Shown: positions 1 through 11,567 of the stretch, piece after piece | How the letters are laid out: each line of letters opens with the position of its first letter | Position numbering within the stretch: the stretch's first letter is position 1 | Origin: Neoconidiobolus thromboides FSU 785 | Lineage: Eukaryota > Entomophthoromycota > Entomophthoromycetes > Entomophthorales > Neoconidiobolaceae | DNA length: 64,000 bases | Assembly (NCBI GenBank): GCA_025603075.1 | Contig: MU626282.1 | Coordinates: 62,001-126,000, forward strand | Reading direction: 5' to 3' | Translations under genes and position numbers: made by a program | Notes under the pieces: model-generated | Told to the model about the DNA's origin: nothing | The model's input: the letters and a program-made list of their open reading frames with translations, nothing else | The model's database searches: none

Positions 1-285
1 ATTACCTTGCTAGTTTTTTTATCAACATTCGCAAATGGATCAACATCATGATCTATTAAATCATCTTCCCCTGGTAAAGGTAAACTGGTTTCATAATTAG
101 AACGATCCTCAGTTGTATAAATATCTTGATCGAAACTCACCTTCCCCACCATAGAGACTCTATTAAGATTTTCTTGTTGCCTTTTATTGGCTTCTCTTTC
201 GAGTTCTTTAGCCTTCACTTTGGCCTCAAGATCTATTAAACTTTTTAGTACGTTTTACATTAATAAATATTAATTTACCTTCCAT
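1..285 (-). CDS. 5' end of a splicing factor 3B subunit 1-like gene (partial)
   Basis: Only the first ~80 codons are in the window; the gene runs off the left edge. I see ATG at 285-283, seven coding bases, a 46-bp GT-AG intron (278-233) with a TACTAA-like branch site, then an open exon to the edge, ending in a likely donor (AAG|GTAAT). The predicted peptide begins MEDLEAKVKAKELE. It then has the order D-Q-D-I-Y, Y-E-T-S and V-D-P-F-A, which resembles the N-terminus of SF3B1 (DQEIYGG, YVTSI, YDPFAE). SF3B1 is the HEAT-repeat U2 snRNP protein that contacts the branch site. The match rests on short spaced motifs in a poorly conserved region, so another coiled-coil nuclear protein is possible. 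Confidence 0.45.
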
Positions 286-1425
286 TTTCAATAAAAAAAA
301 TAATTTTTTGAAATGACTTAGGTTAAGATTTATGCTTATTCAGCTATCCAATAGCATTCGAATTTAGTATCGCGTAGTTCAAAAAAAAACCAATGATTAA
401 AGCCTTTACGGGTAAAAATTAGAAACTTACCCAAATGAACAAAGATGGAAGGGAAGGCGTTTCAATTAAAAGCTTATTTTGGTTTTGTAGATGATAGTGA
501 CCTTCCTTTCAGCGTTTTGCTCACTTTTATAGCTAAAATTTAAAATCGCTGAAGTAAAAAGGTATTCTAACATTTTAGTTAATTAATGGTACTAAATTAT
601 AGCTTCAATAGCAATGAAATTAATAGAGCGTAAGAAATCCTCTTTTATTATTAGGTATTATAGCTTATGATTTTTAAAGTTACTTTAAAGAATGTTTTAA
701 TGGACAGTGGTATTAATTAGGTAATTGAGTTGTGGATGAAACAATATTTTTTGTCACTTTGTCGTGGTAGATAGTGTAGCTTAATGTTTAATCACTTAGA
801 TTGAAGTGGATACTCGATCTTAAAATATGTTCCCATCAAACGGTCTATATTTTTGAAGCCAAGCTATAGTCGATAATAAGTCCTAATAAGTTCTAATAAA
901 TGAAACATTTTTGCTTGCGAACCCTGTATTATGTTTTACAATCTTTGATCTATTGAAACTTTATTTTAAGATTGTAATCTGAGCTATTGATTAAATTATA
1001 GTCAAAGTTTAAATACACAATAGTAAAATTTTAATTAAACTTTAATTTGCTAAATCTGAAGATAAAATAAGATGTTTAAAAATCATCACTATATGTGGTT
1101 ACTTAGAAAAATAATAGCAATTTTGATTTTTAAATAATCTGAAATATAACCAAAAAACAAGTAAATCGTTTTGATTTATAGTTAGCTATTTACAAACATT
1201 GAAGATAGTATTTACTATATTCTAAGATAGGCTAAATAGACCAGATATTAAAAAAGCTTATAGTCAAATCAATCACTCTGAATCCTTTAAAACAACCTTT
1301 TTAACCAATGAATTTTATAATATATGTTTCTTAAAGTACAATAATCTGCTAGGAAATGCTGCAGCCCATTTTTACAATAAGGCTTTATTTTAATAATCTT
1401 TATATCATAGTCATAAAATTCAAAG

Positions 1426-1530
1426 TATGAGGATTTTTTTTTGACTTCATCACTTTTTCCATCTTTCAAGTGCGCTATTTGAGTGGAAAAATTGTTAGTA
1501 AAATTCAAATACAAAAATACATTCTCATAT
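1426..1530 (+). mobile_element. MITE copy 1 (family description here)
   Basis: First copy of a ~105-bp non-autonomous inverted-repeat element. The family consensus starts ATATGGGGATGTTTTTTTGG and ends AAAAATACATCCCCATAT. The core is CTTTTTCCATTTTTTAAGC, then a CTATTTGAGTGGAAAAATTG block, then TTAGTAAAATTCTTAAACAC. The ends form a near-perfect ~18-bp terminal inverted repeat, and TTTTTCCA/TGGAAAAA makes an inner palindrome, so the whole unit can fold back. No copy encodes a protein. '+' is the orientation with the CTTCATTACT arm first. This copy has degraded ends (TATGAGGAT, ATTCTCATAT). Confidence 0.8.
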
Positions 1531-1626
1531 GAAGTGTTTTTGATTTTATCAGTTTTTCCATTTTTTAAGTGTTATTTGAGACGAAAAATTGTTAAAATTG
1601 TTAAACAAAAAGACACATCCCTATAT
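1527..1626 (+). mobile_element. MITE copy 2, abutting copy 1
   Basis: Starts inside the last bases of copy 1 (ATATGAAGTG) and ends ACATCCCTATAT. It keeps the TTTTTCCATTTTTTAAGTG core and the GAAAAATTGTTA block. Same orientation as copy 1, so the pair is a head-to-tail tandem sharing a junction. Confidence 0.7.
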
Positions 1627-2012
1627 ATACATTTGGAATGATTTCTTTATAAAGCTAAGATTCAATAACGAAGTTTTTACCCTTTAATTTAACGTTTTGA
1701 TTTTCTTTAAATGTATTAACCCCACAGATTTAATATTTAAAGTATGATAATTGAGGTTGCTCTTTATTTAATTTGTCTAGCCAATAATAGCATAACCTTG
1801 TTAAGTGGCAACTTTTTTTAACAGTAGCACAAAACAATGATCAGAAGCACATGTCAATAATCTAAAATAGCTTACAATTTTAAGTTTACCAAATTATGGA
1901 TTATTTGATATACTTGGAATGTACATCATGTTATGTATGGATGATTATGTATATTTAAATTGAAAAATTCACAACCTTTTTTTCTTTATCGATTGTCAAT
2001 TATTAATTGAAT

Positions 2013-2597
2013 ATGAATTTTAAATTTCTTATAAGCTTAATTTTATTATCCTTTGTATTATCTCAAGTTTATGATGACTCTCAAAGAGGTGATGTTTGTG
2101 ATAGAAACCTTTCTACTTGTATAGTTATATGTTATAATCATGATAAGGGACAGCCATTAACAAACACATGTGATCCAAATACATTTAATTATGAATGTGT
2201 GTGTGCCGGAGACTACAGACCGCCACTAAACAGTAATTTTAATCCATTTTACAATGCTTATTTTAACATATTTTTAGATAACACATTACCAGCTGCAACA
2301 GCAAAATGTCAAATAGAAGGTCAACAATGTAAAGCTGGTTGCAATGGGGCTCCGGGATGTGCCGAAAAGTGTAATTTAGACCATATTTGCCTTGGGATCG
2401 AAGAAAGAGCTAATAATAATACAAATTCTGCAAACTCAACTTCAACTTCAATCTCGCTTACTATCACAGCAGTTAATGCTGAAACCTCAAAGCCGTCTAT
2501 TTATTCTGATACTACTTCTTCCTCCTTTAAAGTTTCTTCAAACTTTATACTGTGTTCAATTCTGACCGTATTTTCTATCTCTTTCTATCAAATATAA
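2013..2597 (+). CDS. secreted Cys-rich protein, probable GPI anchor
   Basis: Single-exon gene of 194 residues. The first true ATG is at 2013 (an in-frame TTG lies two codons upstream). The protein opens with a hydrophobic signal peptide (about residues 1-18, FKFLISLILLSFVLS). A mature domain follows with twelve cysteines between about residues 30 and 128, then a Ser/Thr/Asn-rich linker with several N-glycosylation sequons, and a C-terminal hydrophobic tail (about the last 20 residues) suited to a GPI anchor. This is the layout of small fungal cell-surface proteins. The spacing is not a clear CFEM domain, and it may belong to one of the uncharacterised fungal Cys-rich families. Function unknown. 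Confidence 0.75.
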   Translation: MNFKFLISLILLSFVLSQVYDDSQRGDVCDRNLSTCIVICYNHDKGQPLTNTCDPNTFNYECVCAGDYRPPLNSNFNPFYNAYFNIFLDNTLPAATAKCQIEGQQCKAGCNGAPGCAEKCNLDHICLGIEERANNNTNSANSTSTSISLTITAVNAETSKPSIYSDTTSSSFKVSSNFILCSILTVFSISFYQI

Positions 2598-3327
2598 TTA
2601 AATTTTTTCAAACTAACCCTAAATAAACAGTATTTTAAATTAATTATTTAATATTTTTATTTCGTTTTACATACATAGTACTTTTCTGTTTTAAAAATAC
2701 TATTAACAATGGATATTTCTAAATTTTAATTTTATTCAAACTTCATAAATTTGTCTTATTTTTAATATTACGAATTGGAATAGGATGTTGTTTGAAAACA
2801 TATAGCTATTAAGCTTGAATAGTAGTGTGATAATTTTTATCTGATCAAAGTTATCATTTTAATTGCAGAACAGCTTGTAGTTGAATGTCTTTCATGTTTT
2901 TTTAATTTGTGGTCAGTTTTTTCCAATATGGATTTTGAGGGCTATAGCTTTTGAAATATCTTAAATTTTTAAATTTTTTTAGCCCTAAACTAAAAGCAAT
3001 AAGGAGAGATTTAACTACAAATTATGCCATCTAAATAAAAGCTACTTTTTGCACAAACGGATATCATAAATTACAATAGTTTTTCATGTACAGTAATTTT
3101 TATTTTGAATATTACTCTAGAATTGAATCTAAAATTTCTTTAATATATTGCAAAAATTCTCAAGTAGTTTTTGCAAATATAAAATTAGTTATCAAATCAG
3201 AATTTCGAAAAATATTTTAAACTGCAGGGGTTTTGAGAATTTTTGACCAAAGTTGAAGGTATAATAAAAACAAGCCAATCACTACTTAACTCTTCCTTTA
3301 CACTTTTTACAAAAAAAATCAGTCAAA
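2598..3327. other. intergenic upstream of RPS13
   Basis: AT-rich with no coding signal. The last ~60 bases before RPS13 hold a CCAAT box at 3275-3279 and a pyrimidine-rich tract (CTCTTCCTTTACACTTTTTAC), as expected for a ribosomal-protein promoter and 5' leader. Confidence 0.5.
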
Positions 3328-3835
3328 ATGGGTCGTATGCATGCTCCTGGAAAAGGTATTTCTGGCTCCGCCACTCCATTCCGTCGTAATCCACCAAGCT
3401 GGGTTAAGACTACTTCTCTTGACTTAAACGAGCATATCTGCAAATTAGCCAAGAAAGGTCTTACTCCATCCCAAATTGGTGTTCTTTTACGTGATAGTCA
3501 TGGTGTCCCTCAAGTTAAGGCCATCACTGGTAACAAAGTTTTACGTATCTTAAAATCCAACGGCCTTGCCCCAGAAATCCCAGAAGATCTTTATCATCTT
3601 ATCAAAAAGGCTGTCGTTGTCCGTAAACATCTTGAACGTAACCGTAAAGATAAAGACTCTAAATTCCGTCTTATTTTGATTGAATCTCGTGTCCATCGTC
3701 TTGCTCGTTACTACAAAAAAGCTGGTCAACTTCCACCAACCTGGAAATAGTAAGATTATTATTTTTATTTCTTCAAGAGTTATTTAACAATTTTTTTTTA
3801 GCGAATCCTCAACTGCCTCCACTTTAGTCTCATAA
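3328..3835 (+). CDS. RPS13: 40S ribosomal protein S13 (uS15)
   Basis: Two exons, 3328-3749 and 3802-3835, split by a 52-bp intron (3750-3801) that ends in a T9-AG tract. Splicing gives 151 residues, the usual length of eukaryotic S13. It opens with [20 protein letters not shown] and ends [11 protein letters not shown], like the human C-terminus. Without splicing, the first base of the donor completes a TAG after residue 140 and the protein loses its conserved tail. The protein sits in the small ribosomal subunit and contacts the 18S central domain. Codon use is C-richer at third positions than in the neighbouring genes, consistent with high expression. A CCAAT box lies about 50 bases upstream. 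Confidence 0.97.
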
Positions 3836-5272
3836 ATGTGCAAATAAATTGGTGAATATTTAGTTATTCAGTGGTAATTATTTTATTTATTTATTCAGTG
3901 GCAAATGACGACAACCTTATATTTACTAACCAAATAATATAATTATTGGTAATGAAGTAGATAAATTTGTATTCACACTGTCTGATGCCTTATTGTATTT
4001 TATAGTACAAATTACAGTAATTAATTACATTTAAATCATAGTTAAATTTGTGCTCTTCGCATTATTTATTTTAAAGGTACGATGGGATATTTCTGTCTAA
4101 GATGTGGAATCTTTTCAAGGTACGGGTACCTTGGGCAGAATATCACCAAGCCTAATTATTTATTTTTTGTCTAATAAACTCTTTAATTAATCTATTATTC
4201 CTTAATCTTTTATAACCATAATTTTAAAATAATACTTTTTTTATAATATTACAGTCTTCACATAAAAAACTTGTATATTGCAAAATCATTATTTAAGTAT
4301 CTGAAACAAGATCGAAGAACATGAAAGCCTATTTACAAATTTAATACAACAAATAATTTATTTCGATTTAGTTATTTGTTAAAAGGTTTTAATTAAGCTA
4401 AAACAATATATTTATTCAAACTTGATATCAAATATATACAAATAAACATTAATTAGTTTACAAAATTCTTAATTAAACCTCACTTTAATCAACTATAACA
4501 TTTTCAGAAAAGTAATATTAATTTTTTTTAATATTATAACAATAGACATATTATTTAATAAGGTTTATCTTATTTTTAAGAAAAATAAGACAATTTAGTA
4601 TAAAGAATTAATCCACCGATTTAAATATATTAAGACTTATTTAAAATAACTCAAAATCTAATTAACTATGTAATATGTATTCTTATAGTTTCAATAATAA
4701 ATCTATTAAATAATATGAGATAATTATTAGAAAATGATAGTTTTTAATTAAATTTTAATTAATTAATTTCAATTTTTATATAAAGTAATTTTAGTTGAAA
4801 TAATATACTATTTATGGTTAATAAGATATTACTTTCATTGAACGTTGATAAAGTATATTGTAAATATACAAAGTATATAAATTAAGTTGATAAAGATTAA
4901 ATTGATGTGCTTTGATTATAACTTGGTAAGTAAAGTGATTAACTACACTTAATATAGAAAGTGATTGGGTAAAATCTCTTTCATAAAATGAGTCTTAAAG
5001 TAACCAAGCATAAACTGTACCCTATTATACCATGATCTAAGAGCGAAATCCAACATGATTGGATTATCTAAATATGGAAAAAACAGTGGAGCTTTCGATT
5101 AATACCAGTTCTAACAATTTCTACAAGAGGTTTAAACTGATGTGGATTGTATTTTATTAAACATAACAAATCTTTTGCTTTATTTAACTAGTGAAATTAT
5201 AGAATTTTATTTATTATAATCTCATCACTTTAATAACTTTTTACTATTTTTTGCTTATAAATTAATTTGCCA
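3836..5272. other. intergenic, extremely AT-rich apart from one structured block
   Basis: No coding region was seen. One locally GC-richer island at 4084-4147 has strong base-pairing potential and is listed separately. The rest is plain AT-rich DNA. Confidence 0.5.
4084..4147. ncRNA. candidate structured RNA or DNA fold (three-way junction)
   Basis: A closing stem pairs GATATT-CTGTC (4086-4097, one bulged T) with GGCAGAATATC (4134-4144). It encloses hairpin AAGAT-GTGGA-ATCTT (4099-4113) and hairpin AAGGTA-CGGG-TACCTT (4117-4132). Two more G-C pairs are possible outside the closing stem. No known RNA family is recognised, it is shorter than a tRNA, and there is no anticodon arm. Orientation is unknown because the stems are near-symmetric. 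It could also be the remnant of a DNA element. Confidence 0.35.
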
Positions 5273-7744
5273 ATGATGTCAAGGTATTAATGTAAAAGTA
5301 TAGTTAATATTTTAATATTTTAAGATATGATAACAATGATAACAATGATAACGAAAAGAGCTCAGATCCACTAGAATGGGTTGAGATAATGGATCCACAA
5401 AGTCATAATATTATTTACGCTAATCCAGTAATTTCTTATCAAACTAAATTTTGAGATAATAACTTAATGTTTAGGTAACCGGTGAATGTTCTTGGGAAAG
5501 GCCAAAAAAGGGATTTATGTAACTATTGTTAGGTTTAAGTTTTTATTGAAATTAACATTAGTTAGTAAAGAAAGATCACCAGAAGGAGAATGGTGGGAGT
5601 TATTTGATAAAAAACACAAATTACCATATTATTATAATACTGTATCAAAAAAAACTGTTTGGGTTAGACCAAAAAGTGGGCTAATTATACCTTTGACAAA
5701 AATACAAGTAAATTTTATATGAATAACAAAAGATAAACAGTAACCAAAATCTAGAGTGTTGCATTAAATAATAGAGAATCGACTCAAAGTGTAGAGAAAA
5801 CCAAAAAAAACGAATCGAATCAGAACAAATTAAGAAATGAGAGCCCCAGAACACCAAAAGAAAGTTTTAAGGATAATGGTCCTTCAAGTCCTTCAACAAG
5901 AAGTATAAATAATCCAAGTCCAAAAACTAAAAGTGTTCCAATTTCTCCAAAAATGACTGATGGTTCAAGTGTTGATGCCTCACCTAAATCTTCGACTTCA
6001 AATATATCTGGAAGATCATCATGTCAATTTAAATTAAAAGGCGTACAACCTGCGAAAGAAAGCCCTAATAAACTTAAAAATGGATCAAATTTAACGATTG
6101 ACTTGGTAAATGATACACAATTAATTTTGATCTTGTGATTTATCTTTATTAGCCGAAAAATGAAGAAATAAGGCCTGAAAGTATGTTCAGTCCAGCATCT
6201 CAGAATGAATTGTCTGAAATAAAAGCTGAAACCCCTACCAAAAATCGAAATTCCTATTTGGAAACAGCTACCAAATCTTCAGCAATAGCAGAGATCGCAA
6301 AGAAACGCGGGATCGGTAGCCCTAAACTAGATCTAGGTAAAAAAACATAAAAAAACATAAACTAAAACTAGGTTAACACTTTAAAATAGAGGCGGCTAAA
6401 CAAATGTCACCATTGATAGTAAAAGATGATGACAAAGGATCTACTCATACCTCAACGTAATTTAATTTGTACCTCTCTTCTTTTTAATAACATTAATTTT
6501 AGTCCAAAATCATTACCACCTGGATTAAAACAAGATATAAACCAATTTCAAATTGATGGCTTTGCCAAAAGGTTCTTCTCGACTCATAAAAAAGGATTGT
6601 TTCGTAAAAAGGTTCCTTTAGAAAAAATGCTTACATGGACTGATGTAAGTCAACTAATAATGCATATATATATTATACTAATATATCTTAGGAAAGCATC
6701 AGTCAACCTTTAATGGCAATAAATAGAGGTTTATACAAGGATGCCTTAAAGAGCTTTAAATTAATACAAAGAGTTATGGGAGATCGTAGCAAAGGGAAGA
6801 GTAATAGTGATAACGGAGACATACAATGGTTAATTGAAAGGGGATTAAATGAAGGAGAAATCAGAGATGAAATTTATGTACAAATTGTAAAACAATTAAC
6901 AGAAAACCCCAGTTTAAAAAGCCAAAAAATAGGATGGGAGTTGATTTCTGTATTACTTCTATGTTTCCCGCCATCAAAAAATTTTGAAAATTATTTCAAG
7001 AGCTTTGTTAGTTTAGGCAGATCGCACGAATCTGAAGAAATAGTTACAATAGCTAAATATTCATTAATTAAACTAGATCGTATATGTAAAGTTGGACCCA
7101 AAGGGAAAGCATTAAGTCTGCCTGAAATTGAACAAGCCAGAATAGCTGCTTTCCATCTTTCTGTATTTGGGGAATCTTTAGACACTATTATGGAACATCA
7201 AAAAGAATACCACCCAGATTTAACATTGCCAAGGGTTTTACCATTCTTGACAGATTCAGTTATGAAGCTAAACGGTCATCGTAGCGAAGGTATATTTAGG
7301 GTACCTGGTGACATGGAAATGGTAGCAGAGCTAAAGCTTAGGATTGATAAAGACAATTATGAAATTGAAGGAATCACGGATTGTAATGTTCCAGCCTCAC
7401 TGCTCAAACTATTTTTAAGAGATTTAGAAGAGCCATTGATACCTTCTAAGTATTATGATGATTGTTTAAAAGCAAGTAAAAAGTGTGAAGATGCGATTAA
7501 GATCATCGGAAGCTTACCAGAAGCAAACAAAAAAGTTGCCCAATTTGTAATTAAATTTTTACAAAAATTTACAGATCCAGAAGTAATTTCAATGACCAAA
7601 ATGTCTATACAGAATCTAGCTATGGTGTTCGCACCTTCATTTTTAAGATGTCCTAGTGATAACTTGACTGAGGTATTTGCTAATTCCAAGTTGGAGCAAG
7701 AATTCTTAAAGGAGTTATTAGTCAATTATACTATTGAAGAATAA
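5273..7744 (+). CDS. WW-WW-MyTH4-RhoGAP protein (ARHGAP39/Vilse type)
   Basis: Nine exons joined by eight introns of 41-53 bp give about 698 residues. Exons: 5273-5283, 5325-5427, 5475-5518, 5566-5707, 5755-6105, 6153-6336, 6390-6456, 6503-6644, 6692-7744. Phases agree at every junction. Two WW domains come first (about residues 14-42 and 55-87; the second contains GEWWELFDK and VWVRP). A long Ser/Pro/Asn-rich linker follows, then a MyTH4 domain (about 330-480) and a C-terminal RhoGAP domain (about 530-695) with the arginine finger in EGIFRVPG. The family stimulates GTP hydrolysis on Rho/Rac/Cdc42, and MyTH4 can bind microtubules while WW binds proline-rich partners. A role in polarity or cytoskeleton control is inferred. 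Confidence 0.92.
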
Positions 7745-8127
7745 TCAATTCATTTTGTCATTGTTCTATATATATCTAATTAATGTTTATAAATCTTTTA
7801 TTTTCTTGTAAGATTCATTTCCCTTTCTTTTCATTTTTGTTGTCGTTTGTTTGAGTTCACTTTTCTGGTTTAATTGCAATGGAAGCTATACAATAAACTT
7901 TTTAGTATATGTTAAACGATAGCATAGTGAGCTAATATAGATAAAATAGTTCATTAGAATCAGATATGAAGAATAGTTAAAAAGATTAATAAAGTTCATA
8001 AAGTAGTTGAAATTTATAAAAACAAATTTGCGATTTTTTATTTCATATTAATAATAAAGCTTTCTTTTTTGATAAATAAGTTTATTGAATCACAATAAAA
8101 AGGATAAGCACAGACATTCATCCACCT
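7745..8127. other. short convergent intergenic region
   Basis: Lies between the 3' ends of the RhoGAP gene and the SERF gene. It is AT-rich with no coding or structural signal beyond the expected 3' UTRs. Confidence 0.6.
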
Positions 8128-8483
8128 TTAATTTTTAACAGCTTGCTTTGCAGCTTCTTCTTTGGCGGCTTGAGCTTTCTAATAATTGTTAAGAAATTTC
8201 AATAATGATGAATTCCACTTACTAGATTTTTTTCGCGCATGATAGCAGCATCTCTAAATAAATTTTTAGCTTAATTTAGTCTACGTTTATATTATAAAGT
8301 CATCTTACTGTTCTTGGCGAGTTTTAAATGACTTTCCATCCTCTGAGGCTTTCTTTTGTTTATTTAATTGTGCTTGCTTCTTTTGGTTTTTGGCCCTAGC
8401 TAATTCCCTTTGGTTTCCTCCTATTATATAAAGCTATCTTAATATCTAGTTTATCTTTGTTTAATAAACAATATACTTGTCAT
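8128..8483 (-). CDS. SERF-family small basic protein (4F5/EDRK-rich)
   Basis: Four small exons on the minus strand (8483-8477, 8420-8309, 8253-8223, 8178-8128) with introns of 56, 55 and 44 bp give 66 residues. The N-terminus is MTRGNQRELARAKNQKK, the signature of the SERF/4F5 family; the C-terminal half is AAIMREKNLKAQAAKEEA. SERF proteins are small, highly charged and disordered; they modify amyloid aggregation and bind RNA in other eukaryotes. The start codon is fixed by the MTRGNQRE motif, which is split across the first intron. No exon is long enough to stand out alone. Confidence 0.9.
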
Positions 8484-8810
8484 CTTAATTAGTGATATAC
8501 TCTAGTCTTGCAGTTTGGTGTTAATTGAATAAAATACAATTGTTTAAAATTTAAAAAAGAATGAAGTACAAAACAATTCAAAAATTCTTTTTAGTTCCAA
8601 ACTTTTACTTCATGTAACAAAAATTATCTTATTAGTGTTTTAAGTCAACTCACAGACTCAACTGATTAATTTTTTTTCCACAAAATCTTTAATTTTAGGT
8701 TTGTTAAATGAAAAAATTTAATAGGATAGATATTAGCTAGTAAATATAAAGCAATAGATTTTACTGTTTATCCAATGGTTTAGTAGTTTTAGCTTAATAA
8801 TTTGTTTTCT

Positions 8811-8915
8811 ACATGGGGATGTATTTTTGTGTTTAAGAATTTTACTAACAAATTTTCCATTCAAATAGTGCTTAAAAAATAGAAAAGTAATGAAATCAAA
8901 AAAACATCCCCATGT
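8811..8915 (-). mobile_element. MITE copy 3
   Basis: Starts ACATGGGGATG and ends CATCCCCATGT. The outer base pair differs from the consensus at both ends in a complementary way. The core is in the reverse orientation (TGTGTTTAAGAATTTTACTA first). Well preserved. Confidence 0.85.
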
Positions 8916-9845
8916 TATTTAATCGAAGGTATATTATTTAAGATAGTTCTTAAAAATGAGAGTACTCAATTTCGCTGCTTAAAAATCATTTCTGATTTTC
9001 TGTTCATATAATTTAAAATACTACTAGAATTAGTATTTTTAGTAGTATCTTCTAGTAATTTTTCAAAATAGCTTTGTAATATATTAAATTTCTCAGCATT
9101 TTAGATGCTACAAACACATATAAGTAATCCCAAACCATCATCTGAATTTTAACCTGTTACACTCTTTTGTTTAGAATAACATAAATAAATATTGACAGAT
9201 TTAGTTAACTTGTGTGAAATCTGGTACTCAGTGATTGGATTCAAAAACAGCTATTGCCTGGTTGACTATACTATAATTCGAAAGGTCTAAGTTTATGTGA
9301 CTAAGATAGACTTGGGTTATGAAGAATAGCATGTAATAGGCTACGGACTATGTAAGACAAATAGAATAGACAATACTAACATAAAACCTACGTAAAATAT
9401 TATTAAGAAAACTTAGTGGCTTTATTAAATGTTCGAGATATCAGGGAATAATTCAGTTAAAAGCCTTGAACTATTATACCCTGTAAACTCTTTTATACTC
9501 TGAAAAATATAAATATCAAAATGGGAAGATAATATTCTTTGGGATGGAGCTAGAAATTCTCATAGCAAATCAAACTAAGAACGTGGAACTGATTTTCTCC
9601 GAACTCGAGAACACAACAGCTTAGGCGATTGTTATGCTATAATTAACTATGGAACTGACAAAGCGACATTTCACACTTGACACAAAGTGACCCTTCTGGG
9701 CCTTTTCAACCTAAATGGATCAATTTAAAAAGTACCCATCAATAAAATAAATGTTTACCCATACCTTAGCTTATAGAAGCATGGTTTGTGACTTCTAATT
9801 TAAAATTTTGGCCTTTCTATTAAATAAGTAGAAATATGATGGGAA

Positions 9846-9950
9846 CATGGGGGTGTTTTTTTGATTTTATTATTTTTTCATTTTCTAAACGCTATTTGAG
9901 TAGAAAGATTGTTAGTAAAATTATTAAACACAAAAACAAAGCTCCATATG
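9846..9950 (+). mobile_element. MITE copy 4
   Basis: Left end CATGGGGGTG, right end degraded (AAGCTCCATATG). The core TTTTCATTTTCTAAACG and the TTGTTAGTAAAATTATTAAA block are recognisable. Confidence 0.75.
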
Positions 9951-10154
9951 ATAGTTTTAGAATAATTTTACTATTTTAGTTATGCCTCAAAAGCTTTAAA
10001 TCAGTTGTTGCTTTTTAATGTTTATTTAATTAGGTTTACTTTTATAATTTTAATCTCTGCTCTTTCTTTCTGATTTCCTTTTATTGTATAGCACATTGTT
10101 AACAATTTTTGATGTTGATTTGATACTATATTATTCGGCACCTTAGTTATTAAT

Positions 10155-10261
10155 ATATGGGAGTGTTTTTTTTAACTTCATTATTTTTTCCATTTTTTAA
10201 GCGCTATTTAAGCGGAAAATTTGTTAGTAAAATTCTTAAACACAAAAATACATCCCCATAT
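10155..10261 (+). mobile_element. MITE copy 5
   Basis: ATATGGGAGTG at the left and CATCCCCATAT at the right, with an intact core (TTTTTTCCATTTTTTAAGCG). It is one of the best-preserved copies. Confidence 0.85.
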
Positions 10262-11001
10262 AATTCTTTTTAATTACATGCTATTTAGATAAAGAAAATT
10301 GATTTTAAAATAAAAATAATGAAATACAAAATAGTTTATTAAAATCATAAGCAAACTATGAATCATCAATTTTAATAAAAGAATCTATAAACAAAGGAAG
10401 TTGTAAAAGTGGCTAATAAAATTTTTTTAAAGTGTAATAATAGTAAATTAGTAACAGTGTAGTTCTATTGAATAAAAACAAAAACTAAACACTTGTTTTA
10501 TAAATTTAAATCTAGATAAAAAGCAAATATAAGTTACCTCCAGTTATTTACTAAATATTTGATTTGTTAAGCATAGCACAAGCTATCAAGATGTATTAAA
10601 AGTTATTGATATCTTAAATAATAACGTATATTTAATAATTGTTATAAATGAAGCTTTATTTTTGTTAAATGATAGTTCAATTATCTTAGTTGATGTTAAT
10701 ATTATTTTGAAGAACTGCTATCACTGAAAATCTAGTTTTTGTATCAAATTACAAAGCAAATATCCCAAAAGCGTTATTTATTTATTTCTATTTATTGATT
10801 TATAGCCAAAGGTATCGGAAAATTAAAGCTACTATTCATTATAACAATGATATTTTTTAGGAGTTCTCTATTCTATGATTTTAAATATTTGCTTTCGAAC
10901 TTTAACGTTATATCGTGTCAAGATGTAAGTTGACACCTATAAAATCAATTATGTTATTTCAAACAGAGTAACAGTTAATTCAATGCTTTATTAATTTATA
11001 T

Positions 11002-11099
11002 ATAAAGATGTCTTTTTGGTTTCATTACTTTTTCCATTTTTTAAACACTATTTAAGTGGAAAACTATTAGCAAAATTCTTAAAAAACACATCTTCATAT
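11002..11099 (+). mobile_element. MITE copy 6
   Basis: Degraded ends (ATAAAGATG and CATCTTCATAT) around a clear core TTTTTCCATTTTTTAAACAC. A few bases shorter than consensus in the AAACACAAAAATAC part. Confidence 0.75.
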
Positions 11100-11459
11100 C
11101 CAAAAGATCTTTATTCCTTTCATCTGTTTACTTTAAAATACTACTGTTATTTATTATTAGTGTTTGAACATATGTAAATAATTGAACTCAATTCTTTAGA
11201 ATAACAAACAATTGAAATTCTGATTTTACCCAACTGACTCAATATTATATTAGCATAAAGTAAATTAGTAACTTTGATAGATTATTTTAAATTATATGCT
11301 CCAGCTTTTAAAAATAATGATAATAATTATGAAAACTTAATGCCAATTAAATTGAATTTCGCTATGATTTATATAAACTATAAGATCAAAAATTTTGTTT
11401 TATCAAATTTAGCTGTAGTTAAATAAACATTATAGTAAAAGTAACCTAAAGTATTTAAT

Positions 11460-11567
11460 ATATGAGAATGTTTTTTTTTGACTTCATTGTTTTTTCCATT
11501 TTTTAGGCGCTATTTGAGCGGAAAATTTGTTAGTAAAATTCTTAAACACAAAAATACATCCCCATAT
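11460..11567 (+). mobile_element. MITE copy 7
   Basis: ATATGAGAATG left and CATCCCCATAT right. The right arm is identical to copy 5 over TTAAACACAAAAATACATCC. TTAAT occurs close to both ends and could be a target duplication, but the match is too short to decide. Confidence 0.85.

Larger units (their letters stand above)
286..2012. other. intergenic, AT-rich, with two MITE copies
   Basis: No spliced coding region was recognised. The only structured content is two abutting MITE copies at 1426-1626. The stretch also serves as upstream region of the leftward SF3B1-like gene and the rightward secreted-protein gene. Confidence 0.6.

Noticed and set aside
1287-1514. 75-codon open frame on the minus strand
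   Set aside because: It lies almost wholly within MITE copy 1; the same frame is not kept in other copies and there is no protein signature.
4070-4150. tRNA gene in the island downstream of RPS13
   Set aside because: No acceptor/T-arm consensus (no GTTCGAATC) and only two internal hairpins.
9540-9720. GC-richer patch as a possible gene remnant
   Set aside because: Stops in all frames and no recognisable motif; nothing supports a specific call.
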